64,000 nucleotides of DNA from assembly GCA_026008535.1 (NCBI GenBank), contig BRKX01000004.1, forward strand, positions 32,740,501 through 32,804,500, in the 5' to 3' direction. Of the stretch, positions 23,058 through 33,059 are shown piece after piece. Each line of letters opens with the position of its first letter. Within the stretch, counting starts at the first letter, position 1. Origin of the DNA: Perilla frutescens. Taxonomy: Eukaryota; Streptophyta; Magnoliopsida; Lamiales; Lamiaceae. The notes beneath the pieces are model-generated. The model saw only the letters and a list, made by a program, of their open reading frames with translations. It searched no databases and was not told the DNA's origin. The position numbers and the translations under genes were made by a program.

Positions 23058-24456
23058 GGAGGTTAAGGTTTCATTTTTCATTCATTTTCAAAATCGAAAC
23101 GCCGAGCAGCTTCTAGAGAAGGTACGACTCTAGTTTCTTATTTCATTTCCGAAATAGTCATTTTGAAGGTGTCAACGCGTAGATCACGAATACGTGATTG
23201 AAATGATGACACGACGGACGATCACGATGGAAAATCATCGTGACCGCCGCCAAAAGTCGCCACCACCTTTCAAATCGGTGACTCTTTCGGGTCATTGAAT
23301 CAAAAAGTGTCTTTAGGGTTTTATGTTCTATGTATATTTATATACATTTTCCATGTTGTCACTTTTTAATTTCGGGTATATTTTGGGTATCCGATTATTA
23401 AATTGTAGTCTTTTTCAGATCTATCCTTCGTGGATAGCCCTAACATATTTTTAAGCTCAAAAGTTGTTCCGTGTCAAAATATAGTATTTTTATTTAAAGT
23501 TTCATATTTTTCCAATGGGCAGATCTTGCGGTATGAATTTATTTGTACCGAGTTAATTTTAGGATACGGGTTTGACCACCCCGTATGCCAAAACTTCCAA
23601 AAGGGTTTTTCTTTATAAAAATGCCCTGAGTAAAGTTCCCTTAAGAGTCAAAATATTTTGATGATCCGGGTGATGTGTATTAAGATAGTAGATTTTATTA
23701 TATTTACTTCATAGCTAAGAAAGGTTAGATTTTGACCTAATGGTAGTCTTTCATCGAAACTAAGTTGCCGGATAATCTTGTAGGCACAGAAGAAGGAGAC
23801 TTCTAGTTGAGACCAGAATCAGAATCTAGATCTAGCTATTTCAGATCTGATTGCCAGGTGGGTTTTTATTATATAAAAATGTATTTTCGGGTTATTAAGC
23901 CCTGATATTTATAAAATAAATGTGATTGAATATCCAACTCATGACTGTATTTGATGTGCTCTCCTGACTCATGTAAGTCTTACTACTGTTTTTGGTGACG
24001 AAACTACAATGGTTCACGATATCGAGCCCCAAGCAAACAGGGCAGTGTCCAACCTTAAGCAGCCGGGTTGTGTACACGAACCGACTCACCGTAAGCGTTC
24101 TAGGGGAGAGTGGCGCGCAATGATGGAAATAAAATGGTTTAGTATACATGGAATTCACAAATTTTCTGTTTTAAAAGCTTTCCATGATATGCTTAAAATA
24201 TGATTGGATATTCTGTTTTATAAAATGATTGTGAAGGTTTTTCTCAAAGTACCCACTGAGTGCATTAGTACTCACACCCAAAATCTTTTCAAATATTTTT
24301 CAGGATGAGCTGCGGGATGGTGGACGGCTGTGCTAAGACTGAAGGGCTATCATTTGATGTATATGTTTCCTTTTCCGCTATGGAGCCTAACTGAGAACAT
24401 GCTTCCTTTTGAGTCTGAATAAATACGCTACGTTCTTTCTGCGTACTCTGATTATT

Positions 24457-24661
24457 GTTATGGAGTGTTCGGTTCTCAGAATCCTGTTTTCTTTACTGTT
24501 ATGGAGTGTTCGGTTCTCCGAATCCCATTTTCTTTACTACTACGGAGTGTTCGGTTCTCCGAATCCCGTTTTCTTTACTGCTACGGAGTGTTCGGTTCTC
24601 CGAATCCCGTTTTCTTTACTGTTATGGAGTGTTCGGTTCTCCGAATCCCGTTTACTTTCCG
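24457..24661 (+). repeat. Array of five 41-bp hairpin units, B 3' LTR
   Basis: Same array as 20161-20365, offset 4296. Confidence 0.9.
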
Positions 24662-24666
24662 TTCCT

Positions 24667-24836
24667 GACAGGCGAAAGCCTGGCATTTATTTACCTTCCT
24701 TATTCAGACAGGCGCAAGCCTGGCTTTACATTGTTTTCCATGTCAAGGCAAAAGCCTGGCTTTATATTGCTTTCACGACAGGCGGGAGCCTGGCATCTCT
24801 TTACTTCAAGTATTTGGACAGACATCAGTCTGGCCT
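24667..24836 (+). repeat. Array of CAGGC hairpins, B 3' LTR
   Basis: Same array as 20371-20540, offset 4296. Confidence 0.85.
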
Positions 24837-25122
24837 TTTTCATGCCTAACCTATTAACAGTTAACCTTTGAACTGTTATTATTTACATTGAAGTTTGCCT
24901 TTGTTATTCTTTCTTGGGTTCATCCTAAGAGTCATGGTATCTGGTTTGAGTCATTTCATACGCTTTAAAAGCGTGGATTGATCAATTTTATAGAGGTTAT
25001 GTTGCCCAAATTTTTGGGGCACTAACCCTATTTCTTTGATTGCTTCTGTTCAACAACCCCTTCCCCCTTCCCCCAAGTAGCGCACCGGTCCCCTGCCCTT
25101 CTCCCGGGATCGGGGCGTTACA

Positions 25123-25127
25123 GAATC
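25123..25127 (+). repeat. Target-site duplication of B (right)
   Basis: GAATC, partner of 18323-18327. Confidence 0.9.
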
Positions 25128-25860
25128 AGTTGACTAATCCAAAAGCTGTGCTTTTGGAGTTTTGCTCTTCAATGCTCTCCAACCACTTGGCCAGCTGGGG
25201 AATAAAATGGACATGATTCTAGACTAGGAGTAGGAGGAGTTTGGGGAATAATCTACCATCGACCAATAACTCCACCTTTTGCTCTTGCTCTCCATCAACT
25301 CTCAACCACCACATTCAATTCACGAAGAGAGAGAATGAGAGAATGTCTCCCATTAAATGGGTAGAGAAAAGAAAAGGAAAGGGAGGCTCCTAGAGGGAAA
25401 AAAGGCACCAAGAGGAGAAGGCTCCAAGGAAAGAAGCTCCCAGAGGGAGGACCTCCCAACTAGTTTGAGGGACGTGACACCCTCAGACCAGTTGGGAGGG
25501 TCCGTTCTATTCTCTCCATCTTCACCACTTCTTTTTCTTTCACCTCTCTTCACCTTTACCACCACCACCACCGATCCAAAGAAGGAGAAAGGAGGAGGAG
25601 AAGAGGCAAGATGGCTAGAGCTCAAGGAGGAAGGCCCGAGAAAAGGGATCCGACTTCAAGCCATCCGCGGAAGCTAAGCTTAGATGAGGAGGCTCCGATT
25701 TGGTATTTTCTTTCCTTTTAGCTTTAGCCCATTTGTGGGGATTTATCCCAAGACTCTCGAGACAACAAACAATATTGTATAAGTTGTATGGATTTTATCT
25801 TTTGATTGTTGAATAAATGACTCTTATGATGTTTATGTTGTTTTGAGCATGGTGTTGGGC
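25128..25860 (+). mobile_element. Element A LTR2, part 2
   Basis: Continues the A LTR after B. The first ~320 bases have no counterpart in LTR1. From about 25450 it matches LTR1 from about 4670 onward (CTCCCAACTAGTTTGAGGG, then the ACCACCACCACC stretch). It is interrupted at 25861 by solo LTR S. Confidence 0.85.
25856..25860 (+). repeat. Target-site duplication of S (left)
   Basis: TGGGC, matched at 28389-28393. LTR1 at about 5084-5100 gives the uninterrupted site. Confidence 0.88.
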
Positions 25861-26350
25861 TGTGATACCCCGACCCTTTTTTCTAAATTATAAATAATAA
25901 TTTTAGTAAATGGTTTTGAATTAATATTGTTTGAATATTAATCATGTGAGTATGTTTGTTATGCCGTTGTTTTGTTACATGTTGTTCCACTCGAACCAAT
26001 ACGTCATAGCACACAGTGATATTATACTGAGTGTATAATACAGTTTGAATTTAATATAAAAAATGTCGAGTTATGTGATAAAGAATGATTGTAATTGCGT
26101 TTAATTTTATGATTACCATACCTTAATTTTATGTAATTTCGGTGTGTGCATTAAATGAGTAGTAAATATGTTTTGAAAATTCAAGTTGTGTATTGTATGT
26201 GTTTTCGAAAATAGCATAAATCGAGGGTCTCGCTGAGTTTCGGTAGGGGTTTCATTCGGAGGTCATAACTTTTGACTCAGTCAGAACCACGAGGCCCATA
26301 AGTACTCAAATCGAAGCTCTTTCAAAAATCTACAAGTCTGGTATGACCAT

Positions 26351-26460
26351 CAGGCGCGACCTGGTCCAGGCCGCGTGGCAGAGGCCCTGAAGCGCAACTG
26401 TCGGGCGCGACCTGCTCCATGCCGCGTGGCAGAGGCTCTGCAACGCGACCTGGAGGCATG
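26351..26460 (+). repeat. GC-rich tandem repeat in S
   Basis: About two units of GGCGCGACCTG(G/C)TCCA(G/T)G followed by CCGCGTGGCAGAGG(C/G)C on a ~60-base period, plus a partial third unit. Confidence 0.75.
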
Positions 26461-26569
26461 ACCCGTTGGGCCACGTGACACCACTTGAGAGAGATGTTTT
26501 TCTTTGGCTCGAGCACAACCTCTGGGTGCGACCCCCCCTAGGCAGCGCCCCGTTTCGGAAATTCCATCC

Positions 26570-26576
26570 TATAAAT
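26570..26576 (+). promoter_or_regulatory. TATA box in S
   Basis: TATAAAT is followed by TTCCACACTTCACC, a plausible LTR promoter position. Confidence 0.55.
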
Positions 26577-28300
26577 TCCACACTTCACCCATTCCTCTTC
26601 ATTTTCTTCATCTACTTGGGCGATTTTCTCCCAAATTCTCTCAAGAAATTCTTCAAGTTTTGGGATTGGATTCTTTCATCATCCTCCATCAACCAAGGTA
26701 ACTTCATACCCTCTTCACCTTAGTGATTAAACACCGTTTCCATGTTGATTTGAATCTAGAGTTCATAACCAAAAATTAGGGTTTTTTATTTTTTTGATTC
26801 TCTTGCCCAGATATCTTGAACATATAGTTTATTTACCTCCTTTAAGCTATATGTGAAGTTATATCAAATTCCTATGGTTCATTGATGCTAGAGTTGGGAT
26901 TTTTGCCCTAATTTCCCCTTGTTTTGTTGATGTTGGTTGGAGGTGTTGTAATGGTCTTATGAAATTGATTTTCATGTATGTTAGAGCCCTAGGATGAAGG
27001 TGTTTGTATTTGAAATATTGAGTTTAAAGGATTTAAATTGAGTCTTGATCATGTGGTTTAAATGAGTGCACGTAATGTGCTCGATTAAATGCTTCAAAGA
27101 GTTTTAATGTGTATTTTGAGTCCAAAATCATATTATGAGTTGGTATATCCATGATTGTATATATGTATATCTATGAAGACCTTAAAGAAAAGTATAGCTT
27201 GTGTGTGGTCAAAATTTTGGATTGATTGTATAACTCGACATCTAAAATGAAAAAGGATTGAAAGGTGCTAGGTGACATGTTGTGGTTCGAGGAGGACGAC
27301 TTGTACACGGCTAAGAAGTATTTCAAAGGTTGAGAAGTTGTGAAAGCATCTCGTAAGGTGGGGTAACTCTAAACTGTGAACACATGTAAAGTTATAGTTA
27401 TTGTTGTACTTTGATTGTATACGTATGAAAGGTCTTCGGACCAGTGAAATGAAAGAGACCCTTCGGGGAAAAACAGAGATCCTTCGGGGTCGACAAAGAG
27501 ATCCTTCGGGATCGATATAGACTTGTTAATGTCCTCCCTGAGGGGTAGTATGTCTACGGGCATCCCTACAGGGGTAAGATGTTCATTAACAGGGGCATCA
27601 TGATGTTTGGACCCTACGGGGTTGAAGCTAGTCTCCACAAAGTAAAGAAATGTCCATATGTTATATTTTCACTTGTGCAATTGGCTATAACCGTTTACAG
27701 TGTTCCCTTCGGAGTATGTTGTTAAATACTCACCCCATTCATTTAATGAATTTCAGGTTGAGGAGTCGAGGCACGAGTAGGAGCGTTGTAAACACAAGAG
27801 AACCCCCACAAGATTGTGTTTACTTTTACATGCCTTTGGATACGTATATTATTATAATTCTATTGATCGTTCTATTTATCTCATGATTAATGATTATTGG
27901 AAATGGGATTAGCCCTTTTTTTATAGTTGTGATTGTATTTAACTTGATATCACATGTCAATGTTTTAAAGACGGGTCGATTGACCTAGGAGCCTATGTTG
28001 TGTAAATATAGGTCATCGAATTCCTATGCTATGTTTGTTAATTTAGGGTGCTAGATGGGCGGGTTGTCTAAGACCTATGAGCCCGATAGGTTAGATGATT
28101 GTATGAATGATGTGGATGGGTTTATTTTATGCTTCCATTAAATACTATGTTGGGTGACAGGGTAGATTCGATAGGTCACATGTTATAATTGTGGAAAAAA
28201 ATTTATATTCGGAATTATGATGTTATACCTCATTATGCAATTTGACCTTAGCTTCCGCTCAATTTATTATGAGAATGCAAATGCATGTAAATGAATTATT

Positions 28301-28388
28301 TGTTTAGTGACGTGGCCAAACGGAGTAGTTTGGGGCGTTACAAGTATGTTAAGTGACGTGGCCAAACGGAGTAGTTTGGGGCGTTACA
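28301..28388 (+). repeat. Direct duplication of the S terminus
   Basis: Two copies (28301-28342 and 28347-28388, offset 46) of a 42-base unit containing GACGTGGCCAAACGGAGTAG and ending GGGGCGTTACA, with one difference. Both end in a proper LTR terminus; the outer one abuts the TSD. Confidence 0.9.
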
Positions 28389-28393
28389 TGGGC
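28389..28393 (+). repeat. Target-site duplication of S (right)
   Basis: TGGGC, partner of 25856-25860. Confidence 0.88.
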
Positions 28394-29050
28394 TAATTTC
28401 TACATTAGGGGATGGATAATCGATTTGGTGCTTGTTCTTGTTGATTGTTGTTGTTGGAATTGTGCTTTTTCATGTTTAGGTACTTGATCACTACTTGAAC
28501 ATTGACAGGATTTAGAGGAGTCTTGATTGTGAATCTAAATCCAGAAATTGGTTCCTTCGACGTTATGTGGATGGGGTTCCTAAGCCTAACATGTTAATCT
28601 TGCTTGTATGATATAGCTAAGAGAGGTTTAACGGATCGACGGTGACAGCAATTAAAGTTAAACTAATAGGAAGGTCTATTGTATTTGTGAGAGTAGCATT
28701 ATTAACTTGAATAAAGCATAGTGATAAAACCATTGAGAGAATCTACACCCTAATGCTCTTCTCATAATTCTATCCTCTATCTTTGTGTTTGGTGGTACAA
28801 TTAGTTAATTTTACTTGCTTTAATTAGGTCAATTGGTATAACTTTCCTTCTCCTTGTTTAGAATGTTTAGGATGTATTTCATTTTATTGTGCTTGACAAC
28901 AACTATGGCATAGAAAGATAATCGCCCACATGAAGCTTTCCTCGAGAGACACGACCCGAGTTAGCTCATCGCCCTACAATCGACCCCGTCCTACTGCGAG
29001 AGTCCGGATCAAAGTAGTCTCGCGTGTGGAGTCAAATTCGGACAACAACA
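28394..29050 (+). mobile_element. Element A LTR2, part 3
   Basis: Continues the A LTR (TAATTTCTACATTAGGGG...) and ends GACAACAACA before the second Asp-tRNA primer site. It contains about 60 bases (near 28858-28920) absent from LTR1. Confidence 0.85.
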
Positions 29051-29054
29051 ATTT

Positions 29055-29070
29055 TGGCGTCGTTGTCGGG
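29055..29070 (+). other. Primer binding site, element A (second copy)
   Basis: TGGCGTCGTTGTCGGG has two C-to-T changes relative to the first copy. Confidence 0.8.
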
Positions 29071-29560
29071 GAAAGCTTTTGATGAATTATCTTTTTGTGT
29101 TATAATTGTTTTTGTGTTTGTTTTCGTATTTGTGCTTTTGTGATTATTTAGTGTTTATGTTTTTGTGTTGTTTTGTTGTGTTTTGTTATTTGTCTTTCGG
29201 AGTGTTTTGTGTTGTCTTGTTTTTGTTTTGTGCTTTATGTTTATTTTCTTTTGTTTTTCTTTAAGCCTTAAATTCTTCTTCCCCAGTTGCGTGTGATCCT
29301 TTTTCTTGTTTAAGTCTGTGTATTCAAGGTAAAAGATGTCTAAACAGGAAGCTAGCCCTGTGTTCAAAACATCCACAGACCAAGGAGGAGAGAAGCACCC
29401 AACTGGGAAGGGGAACGTTCGAGTGAAGCTTACTCCGAGATAATGAAGCTCGAAATGAAGGCCAACTATGGGAGCACGGCTTTGAGCCGATCGTGCTCAA
29501 TGATTCTCAACGATAATCTTCGAAGGCTCTGTCCAGCTCGGGACATTAAAATGAGTGTTG

Positions 29561-29578
29561 TATGGGAGGCAACCCATG
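29561..29578 (+). other. AGGCAA hairpin, element A INT2
   Basis: TATGGG-AGGCAA-CCCATG. The outer pair becomes U-G in RNA, so the stem remains. Confidence 0.65.
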
Positions 29579-30002
29579 ATTTTATTGCTTTCATGTTTAG
29601 TTAATTTTTACCCTTTTTGTGTGTTTAAGTGTGTTTTTGTTGTTGTCTCACAGGGGACAAAGAGTTGAGAGTGCGCTGCTGGGAAGGAAACTGATGCAAA
29701 ATTACTAAGTGTAGCTCTCTATGAGCACGGAGCCTCCACTAGCGTGCACCCTCCGCCCCACAAATAAATAGTCCAATTTCAACCCTACTCCTCACAAGTT
29801 CCGCGGCCACCTCCACCACATTTTCAGCCACCAAGAGCAGTGAAGTTGTTTTATTTATTATTTTCCAATTTTTGTATTATTTTCCTTGTCGTCGTTTGTT
29901 GTTCATGTTGTTTTGTAGGAACGTGCGCTTGTTGCCGGTCTTCTACATTCTATAATGTTTTCTCTTCCCTTTATTTCTTGCATTGAGGACAATGCATGAT
30001 TT

Positions 30003-30013
30003 AAGTGTGGGGG
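30003..30013 (+). other. Second polypurine-like tract, A INT2
   Basis: AAGTGTGGGGG is followed at 30014 by TGAACTTG. Position 30014 is exactly the base mirrored at the outer end of the inverted arm (31963). Confidence 0.7.
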
Positions 30014-31963
30014 TGAACTTGTGTTTTTATGTCTTTACGATGTTTTTATGTCTTTATGATTATATTTTTTATTTTATGTTGAATTTTAAAATTTTATTTT
30101 AAAATTATTGTGTGTCGTTTTTGTTTTGCTTTGATTATGTTTTATTAGTGGATACCCACACTTAACATGATTTATCTTGTCTAATTGTCAAACTTGATTA
30201 TTTGGAATATGAATCTTCAAGGGATTATTGTTAAGATGTTCATGGTGCATGAAATCATTCTCATTATTTCATTTTAGAATGAGAGTTGTCTTGAGAATTA
30301 TTATATTTACATGATTTATGTTGTGGGGTCTCGTCCTCTAAGAATTTGAAGGCTTGATTCATTCTCTTGTCTAATGTGTCAATTATGCTTGAAAAAAAAA
30401 TCATTCTCTTCTCTAACTTCCTATCATGTATTTAAAAAAAATGAATAAAATGTTATGTATCTTTTAATAAAGTGAGGATATTAAGGATTTCTGCTCCTAT
30501 AGTCGTCTAATTGACTATGAGCATAGGGAACCACACAAGGACACTAGGGATTTTATCCTTAAGGACTAAACCCTGTGAATTTTGATCCATATCCTCTTGT
30601 TTAATTGTTGTATTAAACGGGATTGAACTTTGGATTCTACTCCTATCATGTGTGTCATTCTTTTGAATCTATCTATGATGAGTATGGAAAACCACGTTAG
30701 GAAGCTCGGTTTATCCCGATGATTTCACCTAACGAATTATATCCTTTGGGTGCATTCCTGTATTATTTTTGTATAAAGTGTGGGGGAGTTAGTGAGAAGA
30801 ATGTTTCATTGGAAAATTGTTGCATTTTGCCTTGAGAACAACTTGCCTACTTATTCTCATTAGACGAGCCACATGCCTTGTTAATAAATGTTGTCATTCT
30901 CTCGATGATAAGCTTTCTAGTTTGAAATAGTGTGGAATGTCCTAGTGTGTATGATCTTCTTGGGGACAATTCCTTCTTGCTTCATATCTTGAATGATTTT
31001 GTTTGCTTGAGGACAAGAAGATCATACACACTAGGACATTCCACACTATTTCAAACTAGAAAGCTTATCATCGAGAGAATGACAACATTTATTAACAAGG
31101 CATGTGGCTTGTCCAATGAGAATAAGTAGGCAAGTTGTTCTCAAGGCAAAATGCAACAATTTTCCAATGGAACATTCTTCTCACTAACTCCCCCACACTT
31201 TATTCAAAAATAATACAGGAATGCACCCAAAGGATATAATTCGTTAGGTAAAATCATCGGGATAAACCGAGCTTCCTAACGTGGTTTCCCATACTCATCA
31301 TGGATAGATTCAAAGGAATGACACACATGATAGAAGTAGAATCCAAAGTGCAATCCCGTTTAATACAACAATTAAACAAGAGGATATAGATCAAAATTCA
31401 CAAGGTTTAGTCCTTAAGGATAAAATCCCTAGTGTCCTTGTATGGTTCCCCATGCTCATAGTCAATTAGACGACTAGAGGAGAAGAAATCCTTAATATCC
31501 TCACTTTATTAAAACATACATAACATTTTATTCATTTTTTTTAAATACATGATAGGAAGTTAGAGAAGATAATGATTTTTTTTTCAAGCATGATTGACAC
31601 ATTTGATAAGAGAATGAATCAAGCCTTCAAATTCTTAGAGGACGAGACCCCACAACACAAATCATGTAAATATAATCATTCTCAAGAGAACTCTCATTCT
31701 AAAATGAAATAATGAGAATGATTTCATGCACCATGAACATCTTAACAATAATCCCTTGAAGATTCATATTCCAAATAATCAAGTTTGACAATTAGACAAG
31801 ATAAATCATGTTAAGTGCGGGTATCCACCAATAAAACATAATCAAAGCAAAACAAAAACGACACACAATAATTTTAAAATAAAAATTTTAAAATTCAACA
31901 TAAAATAAAAAATATAATCATAAAGACATAAAAACATCATAAAGACATAAAAACACAAGTTCA
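30014..31963. repeat. 950-bp inverted repeat (palindrome) in element A
   Basis: The left arm 30014-30962 is mirrored by the right arm 31014-31963 around a 51-base loop (30963-31013). The arms are very similar over the whole length with scattered differences. The centre lies at a CAAGAA microhomology (ACAAGAAAAG in the intact interior, CCAAGAAGATC on the opposite strand). Confidence 0.92.
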
Positions 31964-31968
31964 GCTGC
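31964..31968 (+). repeat. Target-site duplication of element A (right)
   Basis: GCTGC, partner of 3752-3756. Confidence 0.8.
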
Positions 31969-32431
31969 CAAGATTGTTTTGCTATTATCTAAGTTCTTTT
32001 AAAATCCCATTACGTGTTCTTCTACTCTGATACACTCTTTCTAATTCCGTTCAACTCTATTATGTTTATCAAGATTTTAAGAATATTCTCCAGACATGAT
32101 TATCTATATATAAAGATGCATATTAAGTTTTATCTCCGCCTCTCGAGCATATTTTCCTTTCGCCTATGAAGAGGCTTAATCACGTTGATATCTGTTTATT
32201 CGCTTTGACCTATGAATGGGTCTATGCCTATTGGTATCGATTTGTTAGCCATTTTATTCCGCTAAAGCATGTTTCCTTTTTAATCAGGTAAACCCGAGTA
32301 TCATCGTCTATTCTTCGAAAGTATATCTTTATTCGTAACCCTCTTTGTTAATCTCTCGTCTTTATTTGTTAATCCCTTAATAACACCCCATCCCCATTCG
32401 TTAATCCCTATCTTGGGATCGGGCTGTTACA
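31969..32431 (+). mobile_element. Element D 3' LTR, right part
   Basis: Continues the D LTR after element A and ends GGGATCGGGCTGTTACA. It contains CCTATGAAGAGGC and CCTATGAATGGGTC phrases also found in the fragment at 9600-9720. The next bases (ATAAC...) are flanking C LTR. Confidence 0.75.
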
Positions 32432-32850
32432 ATAACATATTCGGATATCCTCATATGAGTCGTATCAAATCCACAATGAGCAACATAAACATAAATCATA
32501 ATTCATTTTTTCATATTGGACGAAAGTTTAAATACATTTTCGAAAGAGTTTTAGTAAGTAAGCCCACCTTCTAGCTAAATGTAGTTGTCGCTTTAATCTC
32601 AACTTGCACGTGCTAAGCCTGCTGCCTCGGGTTAAGACCTACACATAAAGGTTATGTCTTAGAAACTTATTAGGGTAATTAACCTATTCTATAATGTAAA
32701 TAAGGGTATAAAGTATATATCTATAAAATAAAGTCACGAAAAGACGACGCCTAAAGATCAAACGGGTAATCCTAGCTTTAAGCTATACCCGAGCCCTTGA
32801 TTGAGTATAATATATGGATTAAAATCATAATAATTAAAGTAAGGCTTTAA

Positions 32851-32957
<107 letters not shown>

Positions 32958-33059
32958 TTTCAATACCAATAAAGTATCACTTATAATATAATATGATTAA
33001 TTTGAATTAAATCTAAAACTAGACAAAAATAGAAAAAGAAGTAAAATAATTAAATGCAT

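Larger units (their letters stand above)
18328..25122 (+). mobile_element. Element B: young chromovirus deletion derivative
   Basis: The two LTRs are each exactly 2499 bp. All regions I compared, including the repeat arrays, read the same at an offset of 4296. A perfect GAATC TSD, an exact Met-tRNA primer site and a polypurine tract are present. The interior is only 1797 bp (20827-22623): noncoding leader plus the last ~125 codons of integrase/chromodomain. Gag, protease, RT, RNase H and the integrase core are absent. The intact ends show that it was mobilised in its deleted form, with enzymes supplied by another element, and recently. It sits in LTR2 of element A. Confidence 0.93.
22624..25122 (+). 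mobile_element. B 3' LTR
   Basis: 2499 bp, same length as and apparently identical to the 5' LTR. TATA box at 23050-23057; 41-bp array at 24457-24661; GNRA-type hairpin array at 24667-24836; conserved TGAGTGCATTAGTACTCA block at 24252-24304. Confidence 0.93.
25861..28388 (+). mobile_element. Solo LTR S (chromovirus type)
   Basis: It starts TGTGATACCCCGACC and ends GGGGCGTTACA, flanked by TGGGC on both sides, with no primer site, polypurine tract or coding sequence. That is the signature of LTR-LTR recombination that removed the interior. Inside are a TATA box at 26570, a GC-rich tandem repeat at 26351-26460, recurring GATCCTTCGGGG phrases at about 27440-27640 and an AATGAATTTCAGGTTGAGG block at about 27745. 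The last 42 bases are present twice. Confidence 0.88.
29051..31013 (+). mobile_element. Element A INT2 (second interior copy)
   Basis: A second, uninterrupted copy of the A interior lies after LTR2. Leader, gag-edge remnant, AGGCAA hairpin, 3' untranslated region and second polypurine-like tract are in the same order as INT1, with scattered substitutions. It stops just short of the true polypurine tract: after CTTGAGGACAAGAAG the sequence turns back on itself. It shows what INT1 looked like before E1 inserted. Confidence 0.85.
3757..31963 (+). mobile_element. Element A: coding-less Athila-type composite, LTR-INT-LTR-INT-inverted INT
   Basis: This is a single insertion into the D LTR, bounded by GCTGC on both sides. 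The order is LTR1 (3757-5680), INT1 (5681-5709 and 15429-17395), LTR2 (17396-18327, 25128-25860, 28394-29050), INT2 (29051-31013), then an inverted copy of INT2 (31014-31963). It starts TGTTTAG and ends GTTCA, so it keeps TG...CA termini, but the right end is not an LTR end. The LTRs resemble those of elements F and G, and the primer site is the Asp-tRNA type. Neither INT keeps gag, pol or env-like frames: sequence resembling the 5' edge of gag runs straight into sequence found downstream of integrase in F. It would depend on proteins from an autonomous Athila relative. E1, B and S are later insertions inside it. Confidence 0.85.

Noticed and set aside
18328..25122. The duplicated 2.5-kb blocks as a segmental duplication or assembly repeat
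   Set aside because: The blocks start TG and end CA, with primer site after the first, polypurine tract before the second and a 5-bp TSD outside. They are LTRs.
25128..25450. Extra segment in A LTR2 as an independent insertion
   Set aside because: No terminal motifs or TSD at its edges; better explained as LTR length variation, so reported only as a finding.
30014..31963. Palindrome as an assembly error
   Set aside because: Not fully excluded, but the arms differ at many positions, the outer end coincides with a GCTGC duplication and the D LTR continues normally after it.
32390..32450. TGTAACAGCCCGATCCC on the minus strand as the start of another minus-strand LTR
   Set aside because: Chromovirus LTR ends are partly inverted repeats of their starts. 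Resemblance of 32150-32431 to the fragment at 9600-10006 favours a plus-strand LTR end (D).
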